A stretch of DNA of 36,578 bases. Origin: Acidobacteriota bacterium. GTDB lineage: Bacteria > Acidobacteriota > UBA6911 > RPQK01 > JAPXNP01. Under the pieces are notes generated by a model. That model searched no databases. It saw only the letters and a list, made by a program, of their open reading frames with translations, and was not told the origin of the DNA. Of the stretch, positions 24,174 through 33,282 are shown piece by piece (position 1 is the first letter of the stretch; each line of letters opens with the position of its first letter). The stretch covers positions 4,659,457-4,696,034 of the forward strand of contig CP070717.1 of the NCBI GenBank assembly GCA_020350445.1, read 5' to 3'. A program made the translations under genes and the position numbers.

Positions 24174-25919
24174 CTAAGCCGCGGCGGTCTGTCTCGCTGT
24201 TTTTGCCGGTAGAGGCGCGGTGAAGAAGACCACGGCGGTTTCAATCGTCATCCAGATCGACAGCAGCAGGATGCAGCCTCCGATAATAAGCAGCAGCCAG
24301 TTCTGCGTGTTGAAGAATGTGATCTCGTTCGTGACCATGGCCCAGTTCGTAATCAGCAGCATCAGGAGGCAGGGGATGGCGGTGACCAGGTACTTGAGGC
24401 CTCCGAGTCTTCTCAGATAGATGGTGACGACGAGCAGGGCGAGGGCGGCCAGCAGCTGATTGGCACTTCCAAACAGTGGCCAGAGCCGCATAGCACCGGT
24501 TCCGTCAACTCCCGTCATGAAGGCCAGCCCGGCAGCAGTCAGTACGGCAATCGTCGTCGCTGCCCAACGATTCGATAGAGACTTGAACCCGAGATCGGTT
24601 GCGAGTTCTCCGATGACGTAACGCTGCAGCCGGACTGCGGTATCGAGAGTGGTCCCTGCAAAGGAGGCGATGAAGACTCCCATGATTGTGATTCCCAGGG
24701 TGACTCCGACCCCCACGGCTCCCATGAGGTTGGCAGCTCCCTCGACAACAGGGGCGATTTTATCGGAGAGTCCCGAATCCCCGATCCAGGTGCTGTAGTA
24801 ATGGTTCCACGCCGCTGTCCCGTAGAGGGCGGTACCGTCCTCCAGTCGCAGGAGCATGCCGACGCCCGCCCCGATACAGATGATCACCAGGACAGCGAGA
24901 AAGCCTTCGAGCAGCATCGACCCATAGCCGATAAAGAGGCTGTCCGTTTCGCTCGAGACCTGCTTGGGAGTTGTGCCCGAAGCCACCAGGGAGTGAAACC
25001 CGCTGATCGCTCCACAGGCGATGATGACGAACATGGCAGGCCAGATCGGAGGGGTGTTGGCCGGTACCGAAGGATTGATCGCAGGTGCTGACATGGAGAG
25101 CCCGGTGGTTGCAGCAGCCACGATAACGCCCACTGCAAGCAGGCCCATCGCAACGTTGAGCTGCCAGGCATTGATGAAATCTCTCGGCTGCAGCAGTGTC
25201 TGAACCGGAAGCGTCGATGCGATCCAGGCATAGATCAAAAGGATGATTACCCAAAAGCCGCTCGCCGGTATGCCGAAGGTGTCACCAACCTCGATGGGAA
25301 ACCAGCTGCCCAGGGCAACGGAAGCGTACATCGCAGCGACAGCAACCAGCGTGGCAACCGTCACGTTCGCCCCTCTCCTGTAGATGGCGTATCCCAGCCC
25401 GATGGCAATCGGAATCTGGAGCCAGACTGGAACCACCGCGGAAGGGAACCGGGTAAAGACTGCCGAGATGACGACACCGAAAATCGCTATGACGATCATT
25501 ACTGTGAGGAAGACAACCGCGAAGAAAATGAAGCGCACTCGAATGTTGATGTAGCGCGCGGCGACCTCCGAAAGGCTCTTGCCCTGGTTTCGCATCGAAA
25601 CGATGAGCGCCCCAAAATCATGGACAGCGCCCATCAGGATACAGCCGAAAAGAACCCATAAGACGGCGGGAATCCAGCCCCAGATGATCCCAATGGCGGG
25701 TCCGACGATCGGTCCTGTGCCTGCAATTGAGGTGTAGTGGTGTCCAAATACGATTCCCTTTCGAGTCGGCACGTAGTCAATGCCATCTTCGAACTGTCTG
25801 GACGGGACCTTCGCCGCAGGATCCAGTGCGAAGATCTTTCTGGCGAGGAACTTCCCGTAGGTGTGGTAGGCAATTACGTATCCGGCACCACAGATCAACA
25901 TCAACAACAGGGCATTCAT
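24174..25919 (-). CDS. cstA: Carbon starvation protein CstA family transporter
   Basis: This 581-aa protein has about 15-16 TM helices and a full CstA-like sequence from MNALLLMLICGAGYVIAYHT onward, with FGHHYTSIAGTGPIVGPAIG near residue 60, DFGALIVSMR and SGTTPKQVSSETDS typical of the family. It is shorter than the roughly 700-aa E. coli CstA, as many non-enteric members are. The family imports pyruvate or peptides. AAGGTGGT lies upstream of the ATG. It is convergent with the VPS10 gene, 36 bases apart. Close to it is the glutaminyl cyclase gene, so a peptide-related theme is possible but unproven. Confidence 0.95.
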   Translation of the reverse strand: MNALLLMLICGAGYVIAYHTYGKFLARKIFALDPAAKVPSRQFEDGIDYVPTRKGIVFGHHYTSIAGTGPIVGPAIGIIWGWIPAVLWVLFGCILMGAVHDFGALIVSMRNQGKSLSEVAARYINIRVRFIFFAVVFLTVMIVIAIFGVVISAVFTRFPSAVVPVWLQIPIAIGLGYAIYRRGANVTVATLVAVAAMYASVALGSWFPIEVGDTFGIPASGFWVIILLIYAWIASTLPVQTLLQPRDFINAWQLNVAMGLLAVGVIVAAATTGLSMSAPAINPSVPANTPPIWPAMFVIIACGAISGFHSLVASGTTPKQVSSETDSLFIGYGSMLLEGFLAVLVIICIGAGVGMLLRLEDGTALYGTAAWNHYYSTWIGDSGLSDKIAPVVEGAANLMGAVGVGVTLGITIMGVFIASFAGTTLDTAVRLQRYVIGELATDLGFKSLSNRWAATTIAVLTAAGLAFMTGVDGTGAMRLWPLFGSANQLLAALALLVVTIYLRRLGGLKYLVTAIPCLLMLLITNWAMVTNEITFFNTQNWLLLIIGGCILLLSIWMTIETAVVFFTAPLPAKTARQTAAA

Positions 25920-26092
25920 CGTTGGTCACCACCTTCGACGTCTAAGTCAGACATGAATATGAAATCCGGAATCTGAGCCCTGGCCTGGGCGTTGAAGGAC
26001 CCGATTGCCGCAGGGCCTGTTCCCAATGGTGGAGATTGTAGCAGGATTCGCTCGAAATGCACCGGGACTGCAGCGGAATCCTCTTCGGCCGA

Positions 26093-26899
26093 TCAATCCT
26101 GCGGGATGAAACGAACTTCGTAAATGGAAGGCCAAAGCTTTCCGGTTAACAGGAAAGTCCCTTTGTCGGGGCGGTAGGCGATGCCGTTCAATACATCCTC
26201 GCCGGCCCGCCTGGTGGTATAGGGCAGAGAGGAGGTATCGATCTGAGCTGTGACGATCCCTGACTCCGGATCAATCTCGACGAGGAGGCTGGTCTGCCAG
26301 ATGTTGGCGTAGATTCGGCCCTCGACATACTCCAGTTCGTTGAGGTTACTGACCGGACGATCATCGAGCGTGACCTCGACTGTCTTCCAGACCGCCAGTG
26401 AAGCCGGGTCCCGGAATGTCAGTTTCGAAGAACCGTCACTCATGATCAGCCAGTTCCCGTCGAAACAGAGCCCCCATCCTTCTCCGGAGTACTGGATCCT
26501 TGCGGTCTCCTTGAGGGTACCAAGGTCATAGACGAAGGCGGTCTGCTCCATCCAGGTGATCTGGGTCAGTCTGTTCCCAATTCGTGCGAGCCCCTCGCCA
26601 AAGAATGAAGGGGGAAGTGACCTCCTGAGGAGTACATCACCGGTTTCGAGCCTGAGTTTCCGGATTTCAGACCTTCCATATCGTCCGGTACTCTCAAACA
26701 GAAACCCGTTGTGCCAGAGGAGTCCCTGAGTGAAGGCGCCGGTGTCGTGCGGGTATTCCTCGAGGATCTCGATCTTCAGCTGGGTGGGTGATGTGGCTGA
26801 GTGCGCACGGGCACCCTCTTCATCCCGGCACCCGCAAAGCAGCGCCAGGGGGAGTGCCGCTAGAAGGATCACGATTCGGCTCTTGTTTGACATCCCCAT
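26093..26899 (-). CDS. Glutaminyl-peptide cyclotransferase lipoprotein
   Basis: This 268-aa enzyme converts N-terminal glutamine of peptides to pyroglutamate. It belongs to the plant/bacterial five-bladed propeller type, shown by FTQGLLW, STGRYGRSEIRKL, FGEGLARIG, TWMEQTAFVYD, GEGWGLCFDG, LNELEYVEGRIYANIWQTS and LNGIAYRPDKGTFLLTGKLW in family order. The N-terminus is a lipoprotein signal with the lipidated Cys probably C24 (LLCGC), so it sits on a membrane in the periplasm. The start may be ATG 26899 or ATG 26893, two codons apart. It is divergent from the amidohydrolase gene and lies 173 bases before cstA on the same strand. Confidence 0.93.
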   Translation of the reverse strand: MGMSNKSRIVILLAALPLALLCGCRDEEGARAHSATSPTQLKIEILEEYPHDTGAFTQGLLWHNGFLFESTGRYGRSEIRKLRLETGDVLLRRSLPPSFFGEGLARIGNRLTQITWMEQTAFVYDLGTLKETARIQYSGEGWGLCFDGNWLIMSDGSSKLTFRDPASLAVWKTVEVTLDDRPVSNLNELEYVEGRIYANIWQTSLLVEIDPESGIVTAQIDTSSLPYTTRRAGEDVLNGIAYRPDKGTFLLTGKLWPSIYEVRFIPQD

Positions 26900-27030
26900 A
26901 TCTCGATTTCGATGGCTCCCTGATAGTTCCCAGTTAGTTTTTCACATCTCGAGGATTGTGGTCGAGTCGCAGAATTATCCTTATGCTAAACTCGCCTTGA
27001 AAACTAGGAAAACTGTCAAAGGAGGTCCAG

Positions 27031-28245
27031 GTGTCGAACTGGAATCGGAGAGAGTGGATGACTGGGGTCGCTGGCGCAGCTGTAGTGGGTGCCGGGTCAG
27101 AAATTGTTGAAGCAGGGCCAGAAGCCGGGGAGAGTAAGAGTACAGATACAGAGTGCGCGCTCGCTCTCAAGGATTTCCAGCCACGAAGCATGTTGAAGGT
27201 TAAAGAGACGCGGGTTCCGAGATCACGTTTTCCAGTGATTGATTTTCATACGCACTTGACGTTTGTCAGGCGGGGAGAGGATGGATCCCTCAGGGCCAAA
27301 GCCGAGATAACGCCTGAGCAGGCCTTGAAGGTTATGGACGCGAAGAACGTGGCCGCCATGGTGAATCTGACGGGCGGCTATGGTCCTGCCCTCGAAGAGG
27401 CGCTCAATGTCTGGCAGAAGCCTCATCCGAAGCGGTTCCCGGTATTTGCGGAACCGTGGTTTAGCCGAATCCAGGAAGCCAATTACTCACAGATCCTGGC
27501 CGATGAGATCGAAAAAGCTGCCAAGGCAGGTGCAAAAGGCGTCAAGGTCCTTAAGACCCTCGGTCTGTTTCTCCGTGAACGGGGGAAGGAGGGGCCGCTG
27601 GTTGCGGTCGATGATCCGCGGTTCGATCCGATGTGGGAAGTTGCCGGCGCTTACAATCTACCCGTGGCAATTCATACTTCGGATCCGCTGGCCTTTTTTC
27701 TTCCGACAGACCGTTTCAATGAACGACAGGAGGAATTGAGTGCTCATCCCGACTGGTCCTTCTACGGTGATTTTCCGCCCGATCAGGAGCTTCAGGAGGC
27801 TCGCCTTCGGGTCATGAAGCGGCATCCGAAGACCACCTTTGTCGGGTTGCATATCGCTGTTGCCGAGGATCTCGATTTCGTCTCGAAATGCCTCGATGAG
27901 TGCCCCAACATGTTTGTTGAAATGGGAGCGCGCGTCGGTGAATTGGGCCGCCAGCCCAGAAGGTCCAAGCGATTCTTTGAGGAAAACCAGGACCGTATCC
28001 TCTTTGGGACCGATGCCGTCCCGAATGGGTACGAGACACCGCAGCAGATCTTCGGTGAAGAGCTCTACGAGATCTACTACCGTTTTCTCGAGACGGATGA
28101 TGAGTACTTCGACTACGCTCCGGCCGAAATCCCACCGCAGGGACGGTGGCGGATCTATGGCGTGGATCTGGATGAGTCGATTTTGAAGAAGGTTTACTAC
28201 GACAATGCAGCCCGTCTTCTGGGTTGGGACCCGTTGGATGCCTGA
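27031..28245 (+). CDS. Tat-signal amidohydrolase (TIM-barrel metal-dependent hydrolase)
   Basis: This 404-aa protein starts with a twin-arginine signal (NRREWMTGVAGAAVVGAG). The mature part is an amidohydrolase-2-like barrel: VIDFHTHLTF (H73, H75), a Lys in KAGAKGVKVLKTLG, a His in LPVAIHTSDP, a His in FVGLHIAVAED, and a late Asp in LFGTDAVPNGYE. These fit a mononuclear metal site for hydrolysis or decarboxylation. The start is GTG 27031, preceded by AAAGGAGGT at four bases, a near-perfect ribosome site. It is the first gene of six co-directional genes running to the MFS transporter. The substrate is unknown. Confidence 0.88.
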   Translation: MSNWNRREWMTGVAGAAVVGAGSEIVEAGPEAGESKSTDTECALALKDFQPRSMLKVKETRVPRSRFPVIDFHTHLTFVRRGEDGSLRAKAEITPEQALKVMDAKNVAAMVNLTGGYGPALEEALNVWQKPHPKRFPVFAEPWFSRIQEANYSQILADEIEKAAKAGAKGVKVLKTLGLFLRERGKEGPLVAVDDPRFDPMWEVAGAYNLPVAIHTSDPLAFFLPTDRFNERQEELSAHPDWSFYGDFPPDQELQEARLRVMKRHPKTTFVGLHIAVAEDLDFVSKCLDECPNMFVEMGARVGELGRQPRRSKRFFEENQDRILFGTDAVPNGYETPQQIFGEELYEIYYRFLETDDEYFDYAPAEIPPQGRWRIYGVDLDESILKKVYYDNAARLLGWDPLDA

Positions 28246-28292
28246 TAACGCCCATGGGAGCCTGTCTTCAGTTCCCGAATTGAGACTATGTG

Positions 28293-29213
28293 ATGTTCGC
28301 TAAGGCGGTGAGTCCGGACCGTATCGGAAGCCTTGCGCTTCTTCTATGCGCGCCCATTCTTTTGGCGGGTTGTCTTCAGCCTGAGCAATCAGAGATCCAA
28401 CCGGTCTCTCGGGTGCTGAACGTCGAAATCGGGGAGCCTCGGACGATTGATGGTCTCGGGGCGGCACAGGGTGTGGAGTTCCGTGATGGCCTGGTCTATC
28501 TTTACGGTGACCGGGAGGTCGGGATTATTCGTGAGTACAAGGTCACCGATGTCCCGGGTCTGGAATATACCGGACGTGAACTCCAGTTAACGGTTGAAGG
28601 TGAAGATGAAGTCGCGCATCCCACGGGTCTGACTCAGAACGTGGTCTTCGGGACATTCCTCGGTGACACCGTTTCGGGCCGGGGACGGATCTACACGCTC
28701 GACTGGGAGGCCCTGTTGGCCGATGGTTCGTTGGATAACGCCATTGTGAATATCACCGAGGATGATCTGGCCGTCAATGGGACGCGACCCGAGTTTGTCC
28801 GAGCGGGCGAGGAATGGGTGATCGCCACGGCCGATTACGGTGATCAGAACAACGCCGTGAGGATCTATGACCCCGAACAGCTGCGGGCTGCTTCCAGCAC
28901 GAGCGAGCCGGGGGTCCTTTTGGCCGAGTTCCGTTGCAGCCCGTGGGTACAGTCCCTTCATTGGATTGATGAGCGCGGTGTGCTCGCCCTGGTGCAGAAC
29001 CAGGTCGAAGGCCTGCTCTGGAGGATCACCTTTGTGGACCTCGCTCGCTCACTCGAATCGGGCAGGGAAGCTGTCGTCGAAGTCATTGATCTGGCTCCAG
29101 AAGACGAGTTGGAGGGATTCCATCTCGTGAATCCAAACTTGGCCATTCTGGTTTCCAGCTCCAGGAGAGATAATCTTTACCTGGCGACGCTGAACTGGAA
29201 ACAGACGTTTTAA
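28293..29213 (+). CDS. Predicted lipoprotein with beta-propeller-like sequence
   Basis: This 306-aa protein has a lipoprotein signal (PILLAGC, lipidated C27). The remainder is rich in short beta-strand patterns (GVEFRDGLVYLYGDREVGII, GRIYTLDW, WVIATADYGDQNNAVRIYDP), suggesting a small propeller; I do not recognise the family. It has an ATG at 28293 and an in-frame GTG just ahead; both have weak ribosome sites. It sits 47 bases after the amidohydrolase gene and 11 bases before the TonB receptor gene, so a cell-surface or periplasmic partner of that receptor is likely, by context alone. Confidence 0.75.
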   Translation: MFAKAVSPDRIGSLALLLCAPILLAGCLQPEQSEIQPVSRVLNVEIGEPRTIDGLGAAQGVEFRDGLVYLYGDREVGIIREYKVTDVPGLEYTGRELQLTVEGEDEVAHPTGLTQNVVFGTFLGDTVSGRGRIYTLDWEALLADGSLDNAIVNITEDDLAVNGTRPEFVRAGEEWVIATADYGDQNNAVRIYDPEQLRAASSTSEPGVLLAEFRCSPWVQSLHWIDERGVLALVQNQVEGLLWRITFVDLARSLESGREAVVEVIDLAPEDELEGFHLVNPNLAILVSSSRRDNLYLATLNWKQTF

Positions 29214-29224
29214 AAGGGGGCATT

Positions 29225-31618
29225 GTGCGCACCCGCAGATCCTTCTGGAAGTTGATCGATCCGCCCGTCAAGTCTGCGACGGCTTTTCCGGCGATGCATC
29301 CCCTGGGGCGAAACTGGGCTGCAAAGGGTTTTCGGCAGATCAGCATATTCGCAGCCGGGCTGCTGTTTTGGTTTTCCATTCCCTTGTCAGCTCAGGATCC
29401 CGGACGGATTCAGGGGGTGGTTCTGCTGCCCAACGGCTCTCCCGTTCACGAAGCTTTGGTCCTGATCGTCGAGACCGGGCAGGAGACAGAGAGCGATGAA
29501 ACCGGCAGGTTCGCGTTCACCTCAGTTGAACCCGGTCGGTACGACATGGTGGCATATTCCAGTGCGTTCACTTCCCAGGCCCAGCACGTCGACGTTAACC
29601 CGGGCCAGACGGTGACGATCGATTTTGTCCTGCAGCTGTCGCCGATTCAGGAATCGATCACAGTCACTGCAAGTGGAAGACATGAGACAACGTTTGAAGC
29701 CGTTCAGTCGGTGAATTCTCTCGACAGCTTTGACCTCGCCGAATCGATGGCTCCAACGATCGGCGAGGTACTCGAGAATGAAGCTGGGATTGCCAAACGC
29801 AGCTTCGGCCCGGGCAGTTCTCGGCCCGTCGTCCGGGGGTTTGACGGTGACCGGGTACTCGTCATGAAGGATGGTGTCTCCGTCGGTTCGATTGGGTCCC
29901 AGTCGGGTGATCATGCTGAACCGATCGATCCTGCCGGTCTGGAACGTCTCGAAGTCGTAAAAGGCCCTGCTACCCTGCTCTACGGCAGCAGCGCAATCGG
30001 CGGAGTCGTCAATGCGATCTCGAGGCACCACGAGATGCACAAGCATCGCCACGAGGGGGCAAGGGGACACGTCTCGGGGGTTGGAGGAACCAATAACGAG
30101 CATCTCGGCGGCGGAGCAAGTGTTGAGTACGGGGAAGGTCGCTGGATGTTCTGGGCCGGTGGAGGTGGGCAGTCGACTGGCGACTATTCAACCCCAGCTG
30201 AAGTTGTCGAAAACTCGGGATCGCGGATTTCAAATATCAGTGGTGGTTTCGGGTTCTTTCCCGGTTCCGGCTATCTGACACTGGGTTACACCCTCAATGA
30301 TGGCCGGTATGGAGTACCTTATGCCGGAGAGTTCCACGGTCACGGAGAGGAAGAGGACGAGGAGGAAGAAGAGGGAGAGGTCGACCTGGACTACCGCCAT
30401 CACTCACTCCGCTTCGACGGAGGTGTGGAAGAACTGGGAACCTTTGTCGAATCCTTCCGCGGTGTCCTGAGCTACACCGATTGGCATCACGAAGAGATTG
30501 AGGTTTCTCCTGCAGGCGGTGAGACGGTGGGGACCGCCTTCGACAATAGACAGTTCATCTTTCGAGGTGTCTTTGAACAGCGTGAGGCAGGAAAGCTCAA
30601 GGGAAGTTTCGGATTCTGGGGCCTTAATCGTGATTACCGAGCGGTCGGTGAAGAGGCTCTCTCTCCACCGGTGGATCAGAATTCTTTCGCCCTCTTCTGT
30701 CTCGAAGAGCTGGGCCTGAAAGCGGTGAGACTGCAGTTCGGTGCCCGGTTCGAGATGACCGAGTATGAACCGACAGCAGGGGTCGAACGATCCGAAGATC
30801 ATGACCATCAGCTCCTGAGAGCTGTCAGCCAGGGTGATCTCGTGTTTCTTCCGCCCCGTGATTTCAAAGGGTTCTCAGCGGGACTTGGAGGCCGGGTTTC
30901 GCTCTGGAGGAAAGGTGCCCTTGTTGCGAATTTCACATCCGGATATCGGTCCCCCGGTCTCGAGGAACTCTACAATTATGGGCCCCATGTTGGGAACCTG
31001 GCGTTTGAGATCGGTGACCCCAATCTTTCCGGAGAGCGCAGCAATGGCCTGGATCTCTCATTGCGGCACCTCTCTGAGAATTTGAGGGCTGAAGCCAATT
31101 TCTTCTACTACCTGATGAGTGACTTCATCTTCCTGGCGCCGACGGGGGATGTGGTTGATGGCCTGATCGAGGCGAAGTACCAGCAGGCCGATAGCCGGTT
31201 TCACGGCGCCGAGTTTGGATTGGACTTCCCGTTGGTGAACGCGCTCTGGTTGAACCTTGGAATGGATCTGGTCAATGCGGAACTGAAGGAGAGCGGGGTG
31301 CCGCTGCCGCGCATTCCCCCGGTTCGTGGAAGGATCGGGCTGGATCTCCGGCTGGGAGGCTTGAGCATTCGTCCTGAACTGACCATGGCTGCGGCTCAGG
31401 ACCAGGTGTTCTTAACCGAGGCGCCCACGCCGGGGTATGCGGTAGGCAATCTGAAGGCCTCCTATACGTTCTCGCGTCTTCATGTCGCCCACCAGTTTTC
31501 GTTTTCGCTCCTCAATATCGGAAATGCCTTGTATCGAAACCATCTCTCCTTTATCAAGGAGTTCGCTCCCGAAATCGGCAGGGGGATTCGGTTCTCCTAT
31601 GCGTTGCGCTTTTTCTAA
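29225..31618 (+). CDS. TonB-dependent receptor, ZnuD-like, with carboxypeptidase-like N-domain
   Basis: The 797-aa outer-membrane protein has a long signal region (ending near SIPLSAQDPG), a carboxypeptidase-regulatory-like Ig domain (about residues 56-140), a TonB-box-like SITVTA, a plug with PVVRGFDGDRVLVMKDGV and LERLEVVKGPATLLYGSSAIGG (written here in two parts of one segment), then a 22-strand barrel ending in FSYALRFF with terminal Phe. It is rich in metal ligands: HHEMHKHRHEG near residues 268-278 and EFHGHGEEEDEEEEEG near 369-384. Pattern and length resemble the ZnuD zinc-receptor branch. The start is GTG 29225 after GGGGG. Metal or metal-complex uptake is inferred; a glycan or peptide substrate cannot be excluded. 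Confidence 0.9.
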   Translation: MRTRRSFWKLIDPPVKSATAFPAMHPLGRNWAAKGFRQISIFAAGLLFWFSIPLSAQDPGRIQGVVLLPNGSPVHEALVLIVETGQETESDETGRFAFTSVEPGRYDMVAYSSAFTSQAQHVDVNPGQTVTIDFVLQLSPIQESITVTASGRHETTFEAVQSVNSLDSFDLAESMAPTIGEVLENEAGIAKRSFGPGSSRPVVRGFDGDRVLVMKDGVSVGSIGSQSGDHAEPIDPAGLERLEVVKGPATLLYGSSAIGGVVNAISRHHEMHKHRHEGARGHVSGVGGTNNEHLGGGASVEYGEGRWMFWAGGGGQSTGDYSTPAEVVENSGSRISNISGGFGFFPGSGYLTLGYTLNDGRYGVPYAGEFHGHGEEEDEEEEEGEVDLDYRHHSLRFDGGVEELGTFVESFRGVLSYTDWHHEEIEVSPAGGETVGTAFDNRQFIFRGVFEQREAGKLKGSFGFWGLNRDYRAVGEEALSPPVDQNSFALFCLEELGLKAVRLQFGARFEMTEYEPTAGVERSEDHDHQLLRAVSQGDLVFLPPRDFKGFSAGLGGRVSLWRKGALVANFTSGYRSPGLEELYNYGPHVGNLAFEIGDPNLSGERSNGLDLSLRHLSENLRAEANFFYYLMSDFIFLAPTGDVVDGLIEAKYQQADSRFHGAEFGLDFPLVNALWLNLGMDLVNAELKESGVPLPRIPPVRGRIGLDLRLGGLSIRPELTMAAAQDQVFLTEAPTPGYAVGNLKASYTFSRLHVAHQFSFSLLNIGNALYRNHLSFIKEFAPEIGRGIRFSYALRFF

Positions 31619-31629
31619 GGGGGAAGAGG

Positions 31630-32514
31630 TTGAGAGTCTATCTCGGTATCGATGTTGGGGGGACAAAGATTGCCGCTGGGCTCGTCAATGAGTTGGGGCA
31701 GGTTGAAGGCTATTCCAAGGTGCCGACGCTGCAGGATTCCGACCAATCGGCGCTCGAGCAACTGCAGAAGGTGATCGCATCTTTTGACCATGGCAGGATC
31801 GCGGGAGTGGGGATTGGGATCCCCGGTATCGCCGATCAGCGAAAGGGGACGGTGTGGGCACCGAATATTAGCGGCTGGGATCAGTTGCCTCTCAGTTCTC
31901 TGCTGCTGGAGCGATTCCCTGAGGTGGCCTTCGCTGTCGAAAGCGATCGGAATACAGCGGTGCTAGCTGAACTGCTCTATGGTGCCGGTCGGGGACGTCG
32001 GGATGTGATCGCCCTGATTATCGGTACCGGAATCGGTGCCGGGATTGTCTCCGGACGACATCTGGTCAGGGGACAGAGTGAGATCGGAGGGGCTGTGGGG
32101 TGGATTCCCGTCACATTCCGCCAGGAGATGCACCATTTCGAAGAAGTAGCTGCGGGACCTGCGATTGAACGGTTGGGCAGCGACCTGGGACTGGTTGGGG
32201 ATCTTGCGACGATTTCGCGACGGGCCCGGCAGGGGGATGTGACAGCGAAAGGACTCCTGGAAGAGGTGGGCGTCGTCATCGGACAGGCACTTTCCGTGCT
32301 GGTGAGCACCTTCAATCCCGAGGTCATTGTCATTGAAGGGGGAGTGAGTCATATTTGGGACCTCCTGAAGGATCCGGCCGGGCAGACGATGGTGGAATGG
32401 AGCCAACCCCTTTCGGTCAAAGAAGTCGAAGTCGTTGCGAGCCAGTTGGGAGAGGTAGCGGGAGTGTTAGGTGCCGCTGCTGCAGTTAGAGGATTGAATG
32501 GAGGAGAGTTATGA
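31630..32514 (+). CDS. ROK-family sugar kinase lacking the zinc motif
   Basis: This 294-aa ROK kinase or regulator-like protein has the phosphate-binding LGIDVGGTKIAAG at the N-terminus, GVGIGIPGI, ESDRNTAVLAELLYG and IIGTGIGAGIV with the catalytic-Asp/Asn region. There is no N-terminal helix-turn-helix, so it is a kinase and not a NagC-type repressor. The usual zinc-binding CxCGxxGCxE is absent; that region reads GWIPVTFRQEMHHFEEVAAG. The likely start is TTG 31630, with GGGGAAGAGG ahead of it. It follows the TonB receptor by 11 bases and shares ATGA with the next gene. Probable substrate is a sugar or amino sugar for the SIS-domain partner, by inference. Confidence 0.88.
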   Translation: MRVYLGIDVGGTKIAAGLVNELGQVEGYSKVPTLQDSDQSALEQLQKVIASFDHGRIAGVGIGIPGIADQRKGTVWAPNISGWDQLPLSSLLLERFPEVAFAVESDRNTAVLAELLYGAGRGRRDVIALIIGTGIGAGIVSGRHLVRGQSEIGGAVGWIPVTFRQEMHHFEEVAAGPAIERLGSDLGLVGDLATISRRARQGDVTAKGLLEEVGVVIGQALSVLVSTFNPEVIVIEGGVSHIWDLLKDPAGQTMVEWSQPLSVKEVEVVASQLGEVAGVLGAAAAVRGLNGGEL

Positions 32515-33263
32515 GTGCTGCCGAGTATTTCAGAAAGAGTGCGGAACTGCTCGAGAAGATTGAGGCAACCCAGGGAGACGCGATAAGGGATGCTGCTCAA
32601 TTGATGGCGTCGAGCATCGCCGGTGATAACTGGGTCTATCTGTTCGGCAGCGGGCATTCGGTTATACCGGTTCTGGATGTCTATCCCCGGTACGGGAGTT
32701 ATGTGGGCTACAAGCCGATCATGGATCCTCGGCTGATGTGGTTCAACGTGATCGGGCCGGGTGGCGCCCCGGAATTGCTCTGGCTCGAACGCCAGGAAGG
32801 CTATATCGCCAACTTCCTGAAGACCTATTCCATCACCGACAAGGATTCGATGGTGGTCTATTCTCATGGGGGGCTCAACGCTGCCCCGATCGAGGCCGCC
32901 CAATATGCCCGGGCTAAAGGCTGCAAGGTGATTGCGGTGACTTCAATGGATAATCACCGGAAAGCGGAGGCCAGGCATAGTAGCGGCATGAAGTTGGCCG
33001 ATGCCGCCGACGTTGTCATCGACAATTCGGTCCCTCTGGAAGATTCTCTTGTCGATGTGGGTCAAATCGAGAAGGTCGGAGCCGGTTCGACCCTGGCGGT
33101 GATCGTCATTTCAATGGCTCTGGTTGCTGAGACGGCGCGGGTGCTCAAGGAGCGGGGCGTGCACCTGACGACGTTCGTGTCCCCCAACGTCGAAGGAGTA
33201 TCTCCGGATCATAACCTCAAAGTTTTTGAGCAGTATCAGCTCAAGACCCGGCGCCGGAGCTGA
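32511..33263 (+). CDS. SIS-domain phosphosugar-binding protein (UPF0309-like)
   Basis: This 250-aa protein has a sugar-isomerase (SIS) fold: LFGSGHSVIPVLD for the phosphosugar loop, VVYSHGGLNAAPIEAAQYA and KVIAVTSMDNHRKAEARHSSG typical of the UPF0309/COG4821 group, and VGAGSTLAVIVISMAL in the last helix. It binds or isomerises sugar phosphates in the cytoplasm. It overlaps the ROK gene by four bases (ATGA) and precedes the MFS gene by 19 bases. The set of kinase, SIS protein and sugar-type permease suggests uptake and phosphorylation of an amino sugar or related compound. Confidence 0.88.
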   Translation: MSAAEYFRKSAELLEKIEATQGDAIRDAAQLMASSIAGDNWVYLFGSGHSVIPVLDVYPRYGSYVGYKPIMDPRLMWFNVIGPGGAPELLWLERQEGYIANFLKTYSITDKDSMVVYSHGGLNAAPIEAAQYARAKGCKVIAVTSMDNHRKAEARHSSGMKLADAADVVIDNSVPLEDSLVDVGQIEKVGAGSTLAVIVISMALVAETARVLKERGVHLTTFVSPNVEGVSPDHNLKVFEQYQLKTRRRS

Positions 33264-33282
33264 GAAGCCAGAGAACAACAGT

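Noticed and set aside
26934-27030. Possible -10 box (TATGCT) before the amidohydrolase gene
   Set aside because: The nearest -35-like hexamer (TTGTGG) is 20 bases away and both boxes are weak, so no promoter is called.
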